A stretch of 64,000 nucleotides of DNA, from assembly GCA_017535325.1 (NCBI GenBank), contig JAFXUC010000048.1, forward strand, positions 1 through 64,000, given 5' to 3'. Shown piece after piece: positions 24,927 to 32,750 of the stretch. Position 1 is the stretch's first letter, and every line of letters starts with the position of its first letter. The notes beneath the pieces are model-generated. The model saw only the letters and a program-made list of their open reading frames with translations, made no database searches and was not told where the DNA came from. The stretch is from Bacteroidales bacterium (lineage in GTDB: Bacteria > Bacteroidota > Bacteroidia > Bacteroidales > UBA3824). The position numbers and the translations under genes were made by a program.

Positions 24927-25835
24927 ATGCATAAGAAATGTTTATATTTGGCATTAGTTTGCCTTACTTTTGTGCAGTTCAGTTGCGGCGGTTGTGACGG
25001 CTCAGGAAATGACGTAGACTTTATACCGCCGGAGGACGAGGTTATAACAACCTCTGACGTGAATTATAACGCTGAGGCAATGAACGAGGTTATTGCAAGT
25101 TTTTCGTCGCCGGTTGAAATGGCGGCACTGCTTAAAGCCTCTGATGTGCCTTTTTCTCAGAAGTACTTGATGGATCCCGATAAAGTCAACGGTTATACTT
25201 CAAGTTTTAAGCGTGCTTTGGGTTTGGGAATTCTGAGTGCCGACTTGGGTTATTTGAATGTTTATTCAAAAACCTCGATGATTTTAGACTATTTAGTGGG
25301 AATCCGGAAACTTACTGAGTCTTTGACTTTGGGACAGTTTTTTGATTTTCAGGCCTTGAAGAGGCTGGCTACCTCCGATGACAATATTGACTCTCTTTTA
25401 ATTATGTCAGTCCAGAGTTATCATAACATGGACGAACATTTGAGAAACAATCAAAGGAGCAATCTCAGTGCGCTGATGGTAACGGGAGTTTGGATTGAGT
25501 CTATGTATCTTGTAACGCAGGTTGCAAAAGAGCGTCCGAGCGAGGAGTTTAAAAACACTATCGGTGAACAAAAAGGCATTTTGAACAATCTTCTGCCGAT
25601 TTTGAAGTTGTTTAAGGAAAACGACAAGCATTTTGCAGATTTGGTAGGAAATTTGGAAGAAGTCAAGGAGGTACTTGACGTGGTAAAAATCACCGTTCAG
25701 GTAAAGGATGACATTCCGGCTGAATCCGAAGGCGCGATTGTTCAAAACGAGGAAAGTATCGTTACCGTTTCAGACGAGGAACTTTCGGAAATTATTACTG
25801 TAACAGAAAAGATTCGTAACAAAATTATAAATTAA
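24927..25835 (+). CDS. Lipoprotein of unknown function
   Basis: A 302-residue predicted lipoprotein. The signal peptide has a lipobox VQFSC with the acylated Cys near residue 19, followed by GGCDGSGNDVDF. The rest is predicted mainly helical, with no motif I recognise. There is a negatively charged C-terminal part (PAESEGAIVQNEESIVTVSDEE). The absence of a clear inner-membrane retention signal suggests the outer membrane. It has its own consensus promoter and precedes the small exported protein by 12 nt, so the two are probably made together. A link to the upstream SiaABC/ABC cluster is possible by position only. Confidence 0.7.
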   Translation: MHKKCLYLALVCLTFVQFSCGGCDGSGNDVDFIPPEDEVITTSDVNYNAEAMNEVIASFSSPVEMAALLKASDVPFSQKYLMDPDKVNGYTSSFKRALGLGILSADLGYLNVYSKTSMILDYLVGIRKLTESLTLGQFFDFQALKRLATSDDNIDSLLIMSVQSYHNMDEHLRNNQRSNLSALMVTGVWIESMYLVTQVAKERPSEEFKNTIGEQKGILNNLLPILKLFKENDKHFADLVGNLEEVKEVLDVVKITVQVKDDIPAESEGAIVQNEESIVTVSDEELSEIITVTEKIRNKIIN

Positions 25836-25847
25836 TTGCTTTATAAT

Positions 25848-26327
25848 ATGAAAAGACTGTTTATTATATTAGTTTTTGCTATTGTGGCTCTCGCAATGAC
25901 AACCTCAACCGCAGATGCGCAATGTAAACAACAAGTTGTATATCAGTGTGCGACTCAAACTGAAAAAGCCATATATCTTCGTGATTTCAATACAAAATTG
26001 AAACGTGACGCAGCAGACGAAGAAACGGGTATGAAATGGACTGTTGTCCTCAACAAAGGAACGCAGTACAGATTTTCGCTTTGTGCGCCTGACGGTTTTC
26101 AGGATCAGGTTGTCTTGACACTTTATGACAGCGAGCACCCCGAAAATTCAAAACCGTGGGGAAGCACTTACGACAAAACAACCAAGTCTGACAGAAAATC
26201 TTTTGACTTTATCTGCAACAAAACGGCGATGTATTATATTTCAATCCGTTTTAAGGCAGGTGAGGGCTCAAAGAAGGCGTGTGCAGTAGGTATTTTGTCT
26301 TTCGTAGGAAAGAGTACCAACAAATAA
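25848..26327 (+). CDS. Small exported protein of unknown function
   Basis: A 159-residue protein starting at ATG 25848; an in-frame upstream start at 25836 gives four extra residues but abuts the previous stop and is less likely. A clear signal peptide (LFIILVFAIVALAMTTSTADAQ) leads into a mature domain of about 135 residues predicted as beta sandwich, with paired cysteines (CKQQ, YQC, LCAPD, ICNKT). Segments such as FSLCAPDGFQDQVVLTLYD and MYYISIRFKAGEGSKKAC recall C-terminal pre-peptidase-like (PPC) beta domains, but this is tentative. It ends the transcription unit; a strong terminator follows. Confidence 0.68.
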   Translation: MKRLFIILVFAIVALAMTTSTADAQCKQQVVYQCATQTEKAIYLRDFNTKLKRDAADEETGMKWTVVLNKGTQYRFSLCAPDGFQDQVVLTLYDSEHPENSKPWGSTYDKTTKSDRKSFDFICNKTAMYYISIRFKAGEGSKKACAVGILSFVGKSTNK

Positions 26328-26353
26328 GCATAGCAAGATGCAGCATTGCTGAG

Positions 26354-26402
26354 TTTTTTGCCGGATTCATTCCTTGTTTAGGGGAATAAGTCCGGCAAAA
26401 AG
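26354..26402 (+). terminator. Rho-independent terminator hairpin
   Basis: A long inverted repeat with arms TTTTTGCCGGATT at 26354-26367 and AGTCCGGCAAAAA ending at 26401, extended inward by ATTCC/GGGGAAT around a loop near 26374-26380. The flanking T and A runs make it able to work in both directions. It ends the lipoprotein unit before the galactan locus. Confidence 0.8.
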
Positions 26403-26469
26403 TGTATATAGATGTCTGTTTTATTTTTTTAGAGATTATTATAATTTTTTACCTTAAAAACAAATATGT

Positions 26470-27924
26470 ATGAAAAAGTTTAGTTTTTTTGCGGCATTTT
26501 CTTTGTCGCTTTTGATGTTTTTTTCGTGTAACAGCGGCGGCAAAGAAGACGAAACAGTTCCCGACCCCGAACCGGAGCCTGCTCCTGAACCCGTTCCGGA
26601 AGTTGTTACAGAAATTCCTTTTGCCTACGGTTGCGACCCTTCCTGGGTAACGCCTATGGAAATCTCCGGCATAAAATTCCGCAATTCTGACGGTACTGAG
26701 TCCGAATGTTTTTCCTTGTTGAAAAGTGTCGGTTTCAACGCCGCGCGGTTTCGTCTCTGGGTTAATCCCAAAACTTCCGGCTCTGACGGAATGTGCGGTA
26801 TTGACGATGTTTTGTCGAAATGCAAACGCGCACAGGCTCAGAATATGAAAATTATGATTGACTTTCATTATTCCGACACTTGGGCAGACCCTGCAAAGCA
26901 GTTCAAGCCTAAGGCGTGGGACAACATCGAAACCGTTGACGCGCTTGCCGGTGAGGTCTATAATTATACAAAAGAGTCTCTTCAAACATTAAAAGACGCC
27001 GGAATTGATGTTTCGTGGGTTCAAATCGGCAACGAAACGCAGACCGGCATGATGAAAACGCAGTCCGACGGCACAGAAACTTCCGTCAACGGCGAAATCA
27101 GCAAAAGCAACAACAATTTTGCAAAAATGGTAACTTCCGGCACAAAAGCGGTCAGGGAAGTTTTTCCGAATGCAAAAACCATAGTTCATTTGGCTAACGG
27201 TCAGGATTTGGGCAAACTCACCTGGGCGTTGGACATTATAAAAAACGGCAACGCTGATTATGATATTTTCGGTGTCTCGCTTTATCCTTATTATAATAAT
27301 GCCGACTGGTACAAAACTTATATCGACGCCTGTATCAGCAATCTTAACAAAATTGCCGATACATACGATAAAGACGTTATGATTTGCGAACTCGGCACTT
27401 CTGCTATTGCGTCTTGGAAGGGCAGACGTGCGGTCATTAACACCGTAATCCGCGCCAAAGAGGAAGTTACGCGTTGTAAAGGCGTGTTTTATTGGGAGCC
27501 TGAGTGCTACGACGGTTATAACGGTTACTCTATGGGCGGCTTTTTGTCGGACGGTTCGCCTGCTCCCGCGCTTAAAGTTTTTGCCGGAGAGATGACAAAA
27601 GATGATTTACTGCCGGCTGACGACCCTGACGGAAATTCCGGCGGAGACGTTTTGAAAATCAGTCTTCTTAGCGGCGAGGAAATCGGCATTCTTGAAAAAC
27701 AGGACGACGGTACTTATAAAGGCACGCTTAATTTTTCGACCGATTATGCTAACTTTATCGTTACTGACAAGGACGGAAATACTTACGGTCCTAAATCCTC
27801 ATGGGATAATCAGTATTCGATTTCTGTTTCTCACGGCGATTTCAATCATTTTTGGATTGACGGCAAAGCGGGGGAGAGGACTCTTGTGTTTGACTTTTCG
27901 TCGATGACATGGTCGGTATCGTAA
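26470..27924 (+). CDS. GH53 endo-beta-1,4-galactanase lipoprotein with SusE/F-like C-terminal domain
   Basis: A 484-residue surface lipoprotein: signal peptide with lipobox FFSC near residue 20, then a Pro/Glu-rich linker (DPEPEPAPEPVPE). The GH53 TIM barrel covers about 50-375. Family motifs are FRLWVNP near 95, DFHYSDTWADPAKQ near 136-149, the acid/base Glu189 in WVQIGNETQ, and the nucleophile Glu306 in MICELGTS. GH53 cleaves beta-1,4-galactan, for example in pectin side chains. The last 90 residues match the repeat units of the SusE/F-like protein in the same locus (DGTYKGTL, DKDGNTYGP, HFWIDGKAGE), so it is probably a glycan-binding module. The gene lies directly upstream of susC-susD-susE. 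Confidence 0.9.
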   Translation: MKKFSFFAAFSLSLLMFFSCNSGGKEDETVPDPEPEPAPEPVPEVVTEIPFAYGCDPSWVTPMEISGIKFRNSDGTESECFSLLKSVGFNAARFRLWVNPKTSGSDGMCGIDDVLSKCKRAQAQNMKIMIDFHYSDTWADPAKQFKPKAWDNIETVDALAGEVYNYTKESLQTLKDAGIDVSWVQIGNETQTGMMKTQSDGTETSVNGEISKSNNNFAKMVTSGTKAVREVFPNAKTIVHLANGQDLGKLTWALDIIKNGNADYDIFGVSLYPYYNNADWYKTYIDACISNLNKIADTYDKDVMICELGTSAIASWKGRRAVINTVIRAKEEVTRCKGVFYWEPECYDGYNGYSMGGFLSDGSPAPALKVFAGEMTKDDLLPADDPDGNSGGDVLKISLLSGEEIGILEKQDDGTYKGTLNFSTDYANFIVTDKDGNTYGPKSSWDNQYSISVSHGDFNHFWIDGKAGERTLVFDFSSMTWSVS

Positions 27925-27925
27925 C

Positions 27926-27947
27926 CGTTTGCGCAATCGTTTGCGCA
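27926..27947 (+). promoter_or_regulatory. Tandem/dyad CGTTTGCGCA motif, LacI-type operator candidate
   Basis: CGTTTGCGCA occurs twice with a 12-bp period (27926-27935 and 27938-27947). Read as a dyad, GCGCAA and TTGCGC face each other across 4 nt. CG-centred GTTTGCGC motifs resemble operators of LacI-family sugar regulators in this phylum. It lies 2 nt after the GH53 stop codon and upstream of the susC promoter. No LacI-type gene is in the window, and a role in termination is not excluded because a T run follows. Confidence 0.45.
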
Positions 27948-27991
27948 CTTTTTTAATAAATTTAAACACTTTTTTTGTCTTAAAACTTTTG

Positions 27992-28039
27992 CAATACCTT
28001 AAATTTGCTGCGTGTAAAAACAGAAAATTTAAGGTATTG
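27992..28039 (+). promoter_or_regulatory. Perfect 15-bp inverted repeat spanning the susC promoter
   Basis: CAATACCTTAAATTT (27992-28006) is the exact reverse complement of AAATTTAAGGTATTG (28025-28039), separated by 18 nt. The left arm overlaps a TAAATTTG -7 box (28000-28007), so the predicted start near 28014 falls in the spacer. A protein bound to the two arms would straddle the start site, as expected of an operator. A TTTG at 27974-27977 is a weak -33 candidate. Confidence 0.6.
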
Positions 28040-28099
28040 TTATACCGTAATATACACACTAATTTTCAAATTTTATTAAAACAATTTAAACTTAAAAAA

Positions 28100-31087
28100 A
28101 TGGACTGTAAAACATTAAACTTTCGTTATCTCATAGCGTTTTTGCTATGTATAACATTCGCAGGGCTTTCTCTGTCTGCCTCAGCCCAAAAACAACTTTC
28201 GGGAAAGGTTACCGACGAGAACAGCCAGCCGCTTATCGGTGTTACCGTCTCAATCGAAGGAACTACCGTCGGTACGATTTCCGACATTGACGGCAACTAT
28301 CAACTCCAAGTTCCCGCCGGAAAAGAAGACGGAACTGTCGTGTTTTCTTTTATCGGTTACGAAACCGTTTCTACGGCTGTTCCCGCATCCGGAAAACTTG
28401 ACATTCAAATGAATCAGGCCGTTACCGAGTTGGGCGAGGTGGTAGCCATCGGTTACGGTACCAAGCGCAAAGGCGACCTGACAGGCTCTATTGCCTCTGT
28501 CAGCGAAAAAGACTTCAACGGCGGCGTGGTTTCAAGCCCCGAACAACTCATCAACGGAAAGGTTGCCGGCGTTCAGATTATGAGTAAAGGCGGTTCGCCT
28601 TCTGCCGGAAGCGCGATTAAAATCCGCGGCGGCGCGTCTCTTAACGCCTCCAACAACCCGCTTATCGTTCTTGACGGCGTGCCGCTTGAAAACGGCGGTA
28701 TCATGGGCAACGATAACAATTTTCTCGCCATGATTAACCCCGCCGACATTGAATCAATGTCTATCTTGAAGGACGCATCCTCCACCGCAATCTACGGTTC
28801 AAGGGCTTCTAACGGTGTCATTATTATCAACACAAAGAAAGGGTCAAAAGACAAGATAAAGGTTAATTTCAACACTACAAACTCTGTCTCTTTCAAAACC
28901 AAAACCGCCGACATGCTTTCGCGTGAGGAGTTTATTGACGTTTACAACAAATACGGCACCGACATTCAGAAATCGCTCATCGGTACAGAAAATACAGATT
29001 GGAACGACGAAATCTTCCAGCCTGCTTGGGCGTCAGACAACAATGTTTCCGTATCTGGTTCAATTGCAAAAGTGCTTCCTACTCGTGTCAGTGTCGGCTA
29101 TCTGGCTCAGGATGGCATCCTCAAAAGCGACAATGTAAAGCGTTATACTGCCAATCTCAACCTCAGTCCAACCTTTTTTAAAGACGCATTGAAGGTAAAC
29201 CTCTCATTGAAAGGTTCTTTCAACGACAATACTTACGCCAACAACGTTATTTACAATGCTGCCACCTTCAACCCCACAATTGCCGTAAAATCTGATGACC
29301 CTGATTTCTTGGGCGGCTGGAACGAGGCTTGCATCGTTAATGGCGACGGCACAAAATCGCCCAACATCGTAAGTAGTGCGGCAAATCCTGCTGGCGTATT
29401 GGATTATTACAGAAGTACTTCCACTGTAAAGCGTATCACCACCAACATAGACGTTGATTACACATTCCCCTTCCTCAAAGATTTGAAGGCTCATATAACT
29501 GGCGGTTTTGATGGCGCACAGGGCGAGGGTAATGTCAGTTACCCCTACAATCGTTTCCTTGATTACACCACCAACGGTCGCAACTACGACTACGGTCCTG
29601 AGATTAAGAAAAACGGTTTGTTTACTGGTTATTTGTTCTACAACAAACGTACTGACAACATCAACTTTGACTTCACCCTCGGTTACGATTACCAAAAATG
29701 GCACACCACGATGGACTCTTACTGGGAATACTCTTACCTTGGCAAAACCGAGGCTGACCAAATCAAATCCAATCCAGAAAAGGACTATGCTCACGTGCTG
29801 ATGTCATACTACGGCAGGGCAAACGTTGCCTTCTTCGGTAAATATATGATTACTGCCACACTTCGTCGCGACGGTACATCGAGGTTTTCCAAAGATGAAC
29901 GTTGGGGTACATTCCCCTCTGTCGCAGTGGCTTACCGTCTTTCGGAAGAACATTTTATGTACGGAATCCGAAACATTGTCAACAACATAAAACTCCGCGC
30001 ATCTTACGGTATTACAGGTCAGCAGGACGGCATTGGCGACTACAACTACCTTTCCACCTACAATCTCTCGCAGGTAGGTGCGCAATACAAGTTTGGCGAC
30101 CAGTACTACTATATGTACCGTCCGTCGGCATACGTTTCCAACCTCAAATGGGAAACTACAAAATCTTGGAATATCGGTGTTGACTTCGGATTCCTCAATG
30201 ACAAGGTTACGGCATCGTTCGACTATTACACCCGCAAGACCGAAGACCTCCTTGCAACTGTTCCCGTGGCTGCCGGCACCAACTTCGCCGCTACCATTAT
30301 GACCAACGTAGGCAATGTGGATTCCAAGGGCATCGAGTTGGAAATCGGCGTATCACCCATTCAAACTAAAGACTGGGGACTTGACTTAAACTTTAACGCT
30401 GCATGGCAGAAAAACGAAATCTCTAACCTCCGTCTCTCCGACAAGGCAGCCGTGGCTCCCACATACGTCGGTGAAAAAATCGACAATAACCAGTTTCAGG
30501 TGTTCAACGAGGGTTATGCACCCTATACGTTCTACCTTTATCACCAACTTTACGACACCAACGGCAACCCTATTGAGGGCGCATACGCCGATGTTACCAA
30601 GGACGGTCAAATCACTAACGACGACCGCTATATGTGTCATTCCGCAATGCCAGACTGGATTATGGGGTTCTCCTTCAATCTGAGGTACAAGAAGTTAACT
30701 TTGACAAGTTCGTTGAGGGCAAATGTGGGCAATTACGTGTTCAACGGCTCGGCAATGAACACCGGTGCGCTCAACCGTATGAGTTACAGTTCATACCAAA
30801 TCAATAACCTCAGTTCATCGTTTTTGGATACAAGATTTACAGAACGTCAGTTGTTCACTGATTACTACTTGGAGAACGCTTCGTTCTTGAAAATGGACAA
30901 CATCAGTTTGAACTACAATTTCGGCAGAATTACCAAATTTTTCGGTCTTAACGCTACATTTACTGTTCAAAACGTGTTTACGGTTACAAAATACACTGGC
31001 GTTGACCCCGAAATCGAAAACGGTATCGACAACAATTTTTATCCGAGACCCAGAACATTCTCGCTTGGTTTAGGTTTTGATTTTTAA
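28100..31087 (+). CDS. susC: SusC/RagA-like TonB-dependent glycan transporter
   Basis: A 995-residue outer-membrane transporter that, with SusD, imports oligosaccharides into the periplasm with TonB energy. ATG 28100 is chosen because it begins a good signal peptide (FLLCITFAGLSLSASAQ); the open frame upstream runs through the promoter. A carboxypeptidase-like beta domain (about 30-115) starts LSGKVTDENSQPLIGVTVSI. The TonB-box/plug region follows (VVAIGYGTKRKGDLTG, then GVQIMSKGGSPSAG and STAIYGSRASNGVIIINTKKG), with a beta barrel ending in FSLGLGFDF, C-terminal Phe as usual. The neighbouring GH53 suggests that the cargo is galacto-oligosaccharides. Confidence 0.95.
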   Translation: MDCKTLNFRYLIAFLLCITFAGLSLSASAQKQLSGKVTDENSQPLIGVTVSIEGTTVGTISDIDGNYQLQVPAGKEDGTVVFSFIGYETVSTAVPASGKLDIQMNQAVTELGEVVAIGYGTKRKGDLTGSIASVSEKDFNGGVVSSPEQLINGKVAGVQIMSKGGSPSAGSAIKIRGGASLNASNNPLIVLDGVPLENGGIMGNDNNFLAMINPADIESMSILKDASSTAIYGSRASNGVIIINTKKGSKDKIKVNFNTTNSVSFKTKTADMLSREEFIDVYNKYGTDIQKSLIGTENTDWNDEIFQPAWASDNNVSVSGSIAKVLPTRVSVGYLAQDGILKSDNVKRYTANLNLSPTFFKDALKVNLSLKGSFNDNTYANNVIYNAATFNPTIAVKSDDPDFLGGWNEACIVNGDGTKSPNIVSSAANPAGVLDYYRSTSTVKRITTNIDVDYTFPFLKDLKAHITGGFDGAQGEGNVSYPYNRFLDYTTNGRNYDYGPEIKKNGLFTGYLFYNKRTDNINFDFTLGYDYQKWHTTMDSYWEYSYLGKTEADQIKSNPEKDYAHVLMSYYGRANVAFFGKYMITATLRRDGTSRFSKDERWGTFPSVAVAYRLSEEHFMYGIRNIVNNIKLRASYGITGQQDGIGDYNYLSTYNLSQVGAQYKFGDQYYYMYRPSAYVSNLKWETTKSWNIGVDFGFLNDKVTASFDYYTRKTEDLLATVPVAAGTNFAATIMTNVGNVDSKGIELEIGVSPIQTKDWGLDLNFNAAWQKNEISNLRLSDKAAVAPTYVGEKIDNNQFQVFNEGYAPYTFYLYHQLYDTNGNPIEGAYADVTKDGQITNDDRYMCHSAMPDWIMGFSFNLRYKKLTLTSSLRANVGNYVFNGSAMNTGALNRMSYSSYQINNLSSSFLDTRFTERQLFTDYYLENASFLKMDNISLNYNFGRITKFFGLNATFTVQNVFTVTKYTGVDPEIENGIDNNFYPRPRTFSLGLGFDF

Positions 31088-31117
31088 TTAATTAACGATT
31101 AACTTTCTTAGATAAAA

Positions 31118-32725
31118 ATGAAAAAAATAGGATATATAGCATTAGCCGCATTGACATTGATGATGTCTTTTAACGCTTGCGACGAATTAGACCAGTATCC
31201 CTCTACCGAGACTTCTGGTAATGAGGTTTATTCTTCGGTAGAAGGTTACAGACAAGCACTTGCAAAAATTTATGCCGCATACGTAATCCGCGGTCAGGAA
31301 GAGGGCGGCGGCAATGCCGACCTCAACGATTCAGACCCGTATTACTGCTCGCGTTCGTGTTTCAACTTGCAGGAGTGCGGCACCGACGAGATAATGTTTA
31401 CTTGGGCGACCTCCGACCAACTCAAAGAAATCTCGTTGCTACAAGGTCTTACGGGACAGTCAAAATGGATTGCGGGCGCGTATTATTCGCTTTATTACAT
31501 CGTTACTTTGTCAAACGATTTTATCCGCAACTGCTCTGACGACGGCGAAATTGGTCAGATGAAAAACGAGGCGCGTTTTATGCGTGCGTTTGCTTATTCG
31601 CAGATTATGGATTTCTGGCCTGTAGGCGCGTTTGTTACCGACGAAGACCCGATCGGAGCATACGAACCCAAAATCGCCACCCGCAAGGAAATCTGCGAGT
31701 ATGTGATTTCGGAACTTGAAGATTTGGTTACAAAACTTCCTGAGAAAAATGAGCAGTACCGTGCCGACAAATACGTTGCTGCTGCATTGCTTTCGAGGGT
31801 TTGTCTTAACGCACCCGTCTACACTGAAACCTCCGGCACTGAATATTACGACAAGTGTATCAAGTATTCTGAAATGGTGATTAACGGCGGTTACAGTCTG
31901 GAAAGCGACTTCTATAAACTTTTCAACGCTGAAAACTATAAGAGAACAAACGAGATAATCTTTTCGTTCTACACCGGCAAAGACGGTTCTAACGGCAACA
32001 AGGGTTACGGCTCTACTACGATGATAATCTGCGGCGAGGGCAATACGGCTTCCGATGCTGCCACCGAAAATCTCGCCAACGTACTTGGTGCGGCAGGCAA
32101 TGCATGGCAACTTTTCCGCGCAAGGAAGGAAGCCGCACAGAGGTTTGAATCTGGCGACAAACGCGACCTCTTCTTTAAAGAAGATCGTCCCATCGCCAAT
32201 GAATCAAGCATCGATCAGCAGGCTGTTGGTGAGGGTTACGTATTCAACAAATTTTGCAATACAAAAGACGACGGCTCTCTGGCAAGTGATTTTTCAACGA
32301 CGCTTTCGATGGTGGATTTGCCGGTTTTGAGACTGTCAGAAATTCTTTTGAACGAAGCCGAGGCAATTCTCCGCGGCGGTACGGGCGCAACGAGGTCTGC
32401 CATTCAACTTGTTAACGAGGTTCGTTCAAGGGCTGGGGTTGCCGACTTTTCGCAAGGCGACTTGGACGCAACGACTAACGGCGTTCAGTTTTGGAATCTT
32501 TTGGAAGAACGCGGCAGGGAGTTTATGTTGGAATCTTTGCGCAGAACGGACTTAATCAGATTCAACGCATACGCCGGCGACGCCCAGTATAATTGGGAAT
32601 GGAAAGGCGGCGTTTTGAGCGGTGCGCAGGCTGACGCAAAATATAAATTCTTCCCGTTGCCGGTTGCGGAACTTTCTGCAAATTCGGCACTTTACGATCC
32701 GTATTACGGTTCTGGTAGTTATTAA
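31118..32725 (+). CDS. susD: SusD/RagB-like surface glycan-binding lipoprotein
   Basis: A 535-residue lipoprotein with lipobox FNAC near residue 21. It is the lid of the SusCD complex and captures oligosaccharides at the cell surface. Family features include the N-terminal DELDQYPSTETSGNEVYSS, the TPR-like helical core (EARFMRAFAYSQIMDFWPVG near 148-167) and the C-terminal LLEERGREFMLESLRRTDLI followed by KYKFFPLPVAEL. It lies 30 nt after susC and 25 nt before the SusE/F-like gene, so all are co-transcribed. A galactan-type ligand is inferred from GH53 in the locus. Confidence 0.95.
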   Translation: MKKIGYIALAALTLMMSFNACDELDQYPSTETSGNEVYSSVEGYRQALAKIYAAYVIRGQEEGGGNADLNDSDPYYCSRSCFNLQECGTDEIMFTWATSDQLKEISLLQGLTGQSKWIAGAYYSLYYIVTLSNDFIRNCSDDGEIGQMKNEARFMRAFAYSQIMDFWPVGAFVTDEDPIGAYEPKIATRKEICEYVISELEDLVTKLPEKNEQYRADKYVAAALLSRVCLNAPVYTETSGTEYYDKCIKYSEMVINGGYSLESDFYKLFNAENYKRTNEIIFSFYTGKDGSNGNKGYGSTTMIICGEGNTASDAATENLANVLGAAGNAWQLFRARKEAAQRFESGDKRDLFFKEDRPIANESSIDQQAVGEGYVFNKFCNTKDDGSLASDFSTTLSMVDLPVLRLSEILLNEAEAILRGGTGATRSAIQLVNEVRSRAGVADFSQGDLDATTNGVQFWNLLEERGREFMLESLRRTDLIRFNAYAGDAQYNWEWKGGVLSGAQADAKYKFFPLPVAELSANSALYDPYYGSGSY

Positions 32726-32750
32726 TTGTATTAATAAAAATTAGAAAGAA

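Noticed and set aside
27992-28039. Invertible (phase-variable) promoter
   Set aside because: The segment between the arms is only 18 nt, far shorter than known invertible promoters, and no invertase gene is near.
27929-28099. 57-residue extension of SusC
   Set aside because: It runs through the inverted repeat, promoter box and predicted start site; the signal peptide begins at 28100.
29204-29794. Long antisense frames inside susC (also within ilvD, recA, the sensors and the ABC gene)
   Set aside because: They follow the codon structure of the real gene on the other strand, have no family motifs and would overlap well-supported genes completely.
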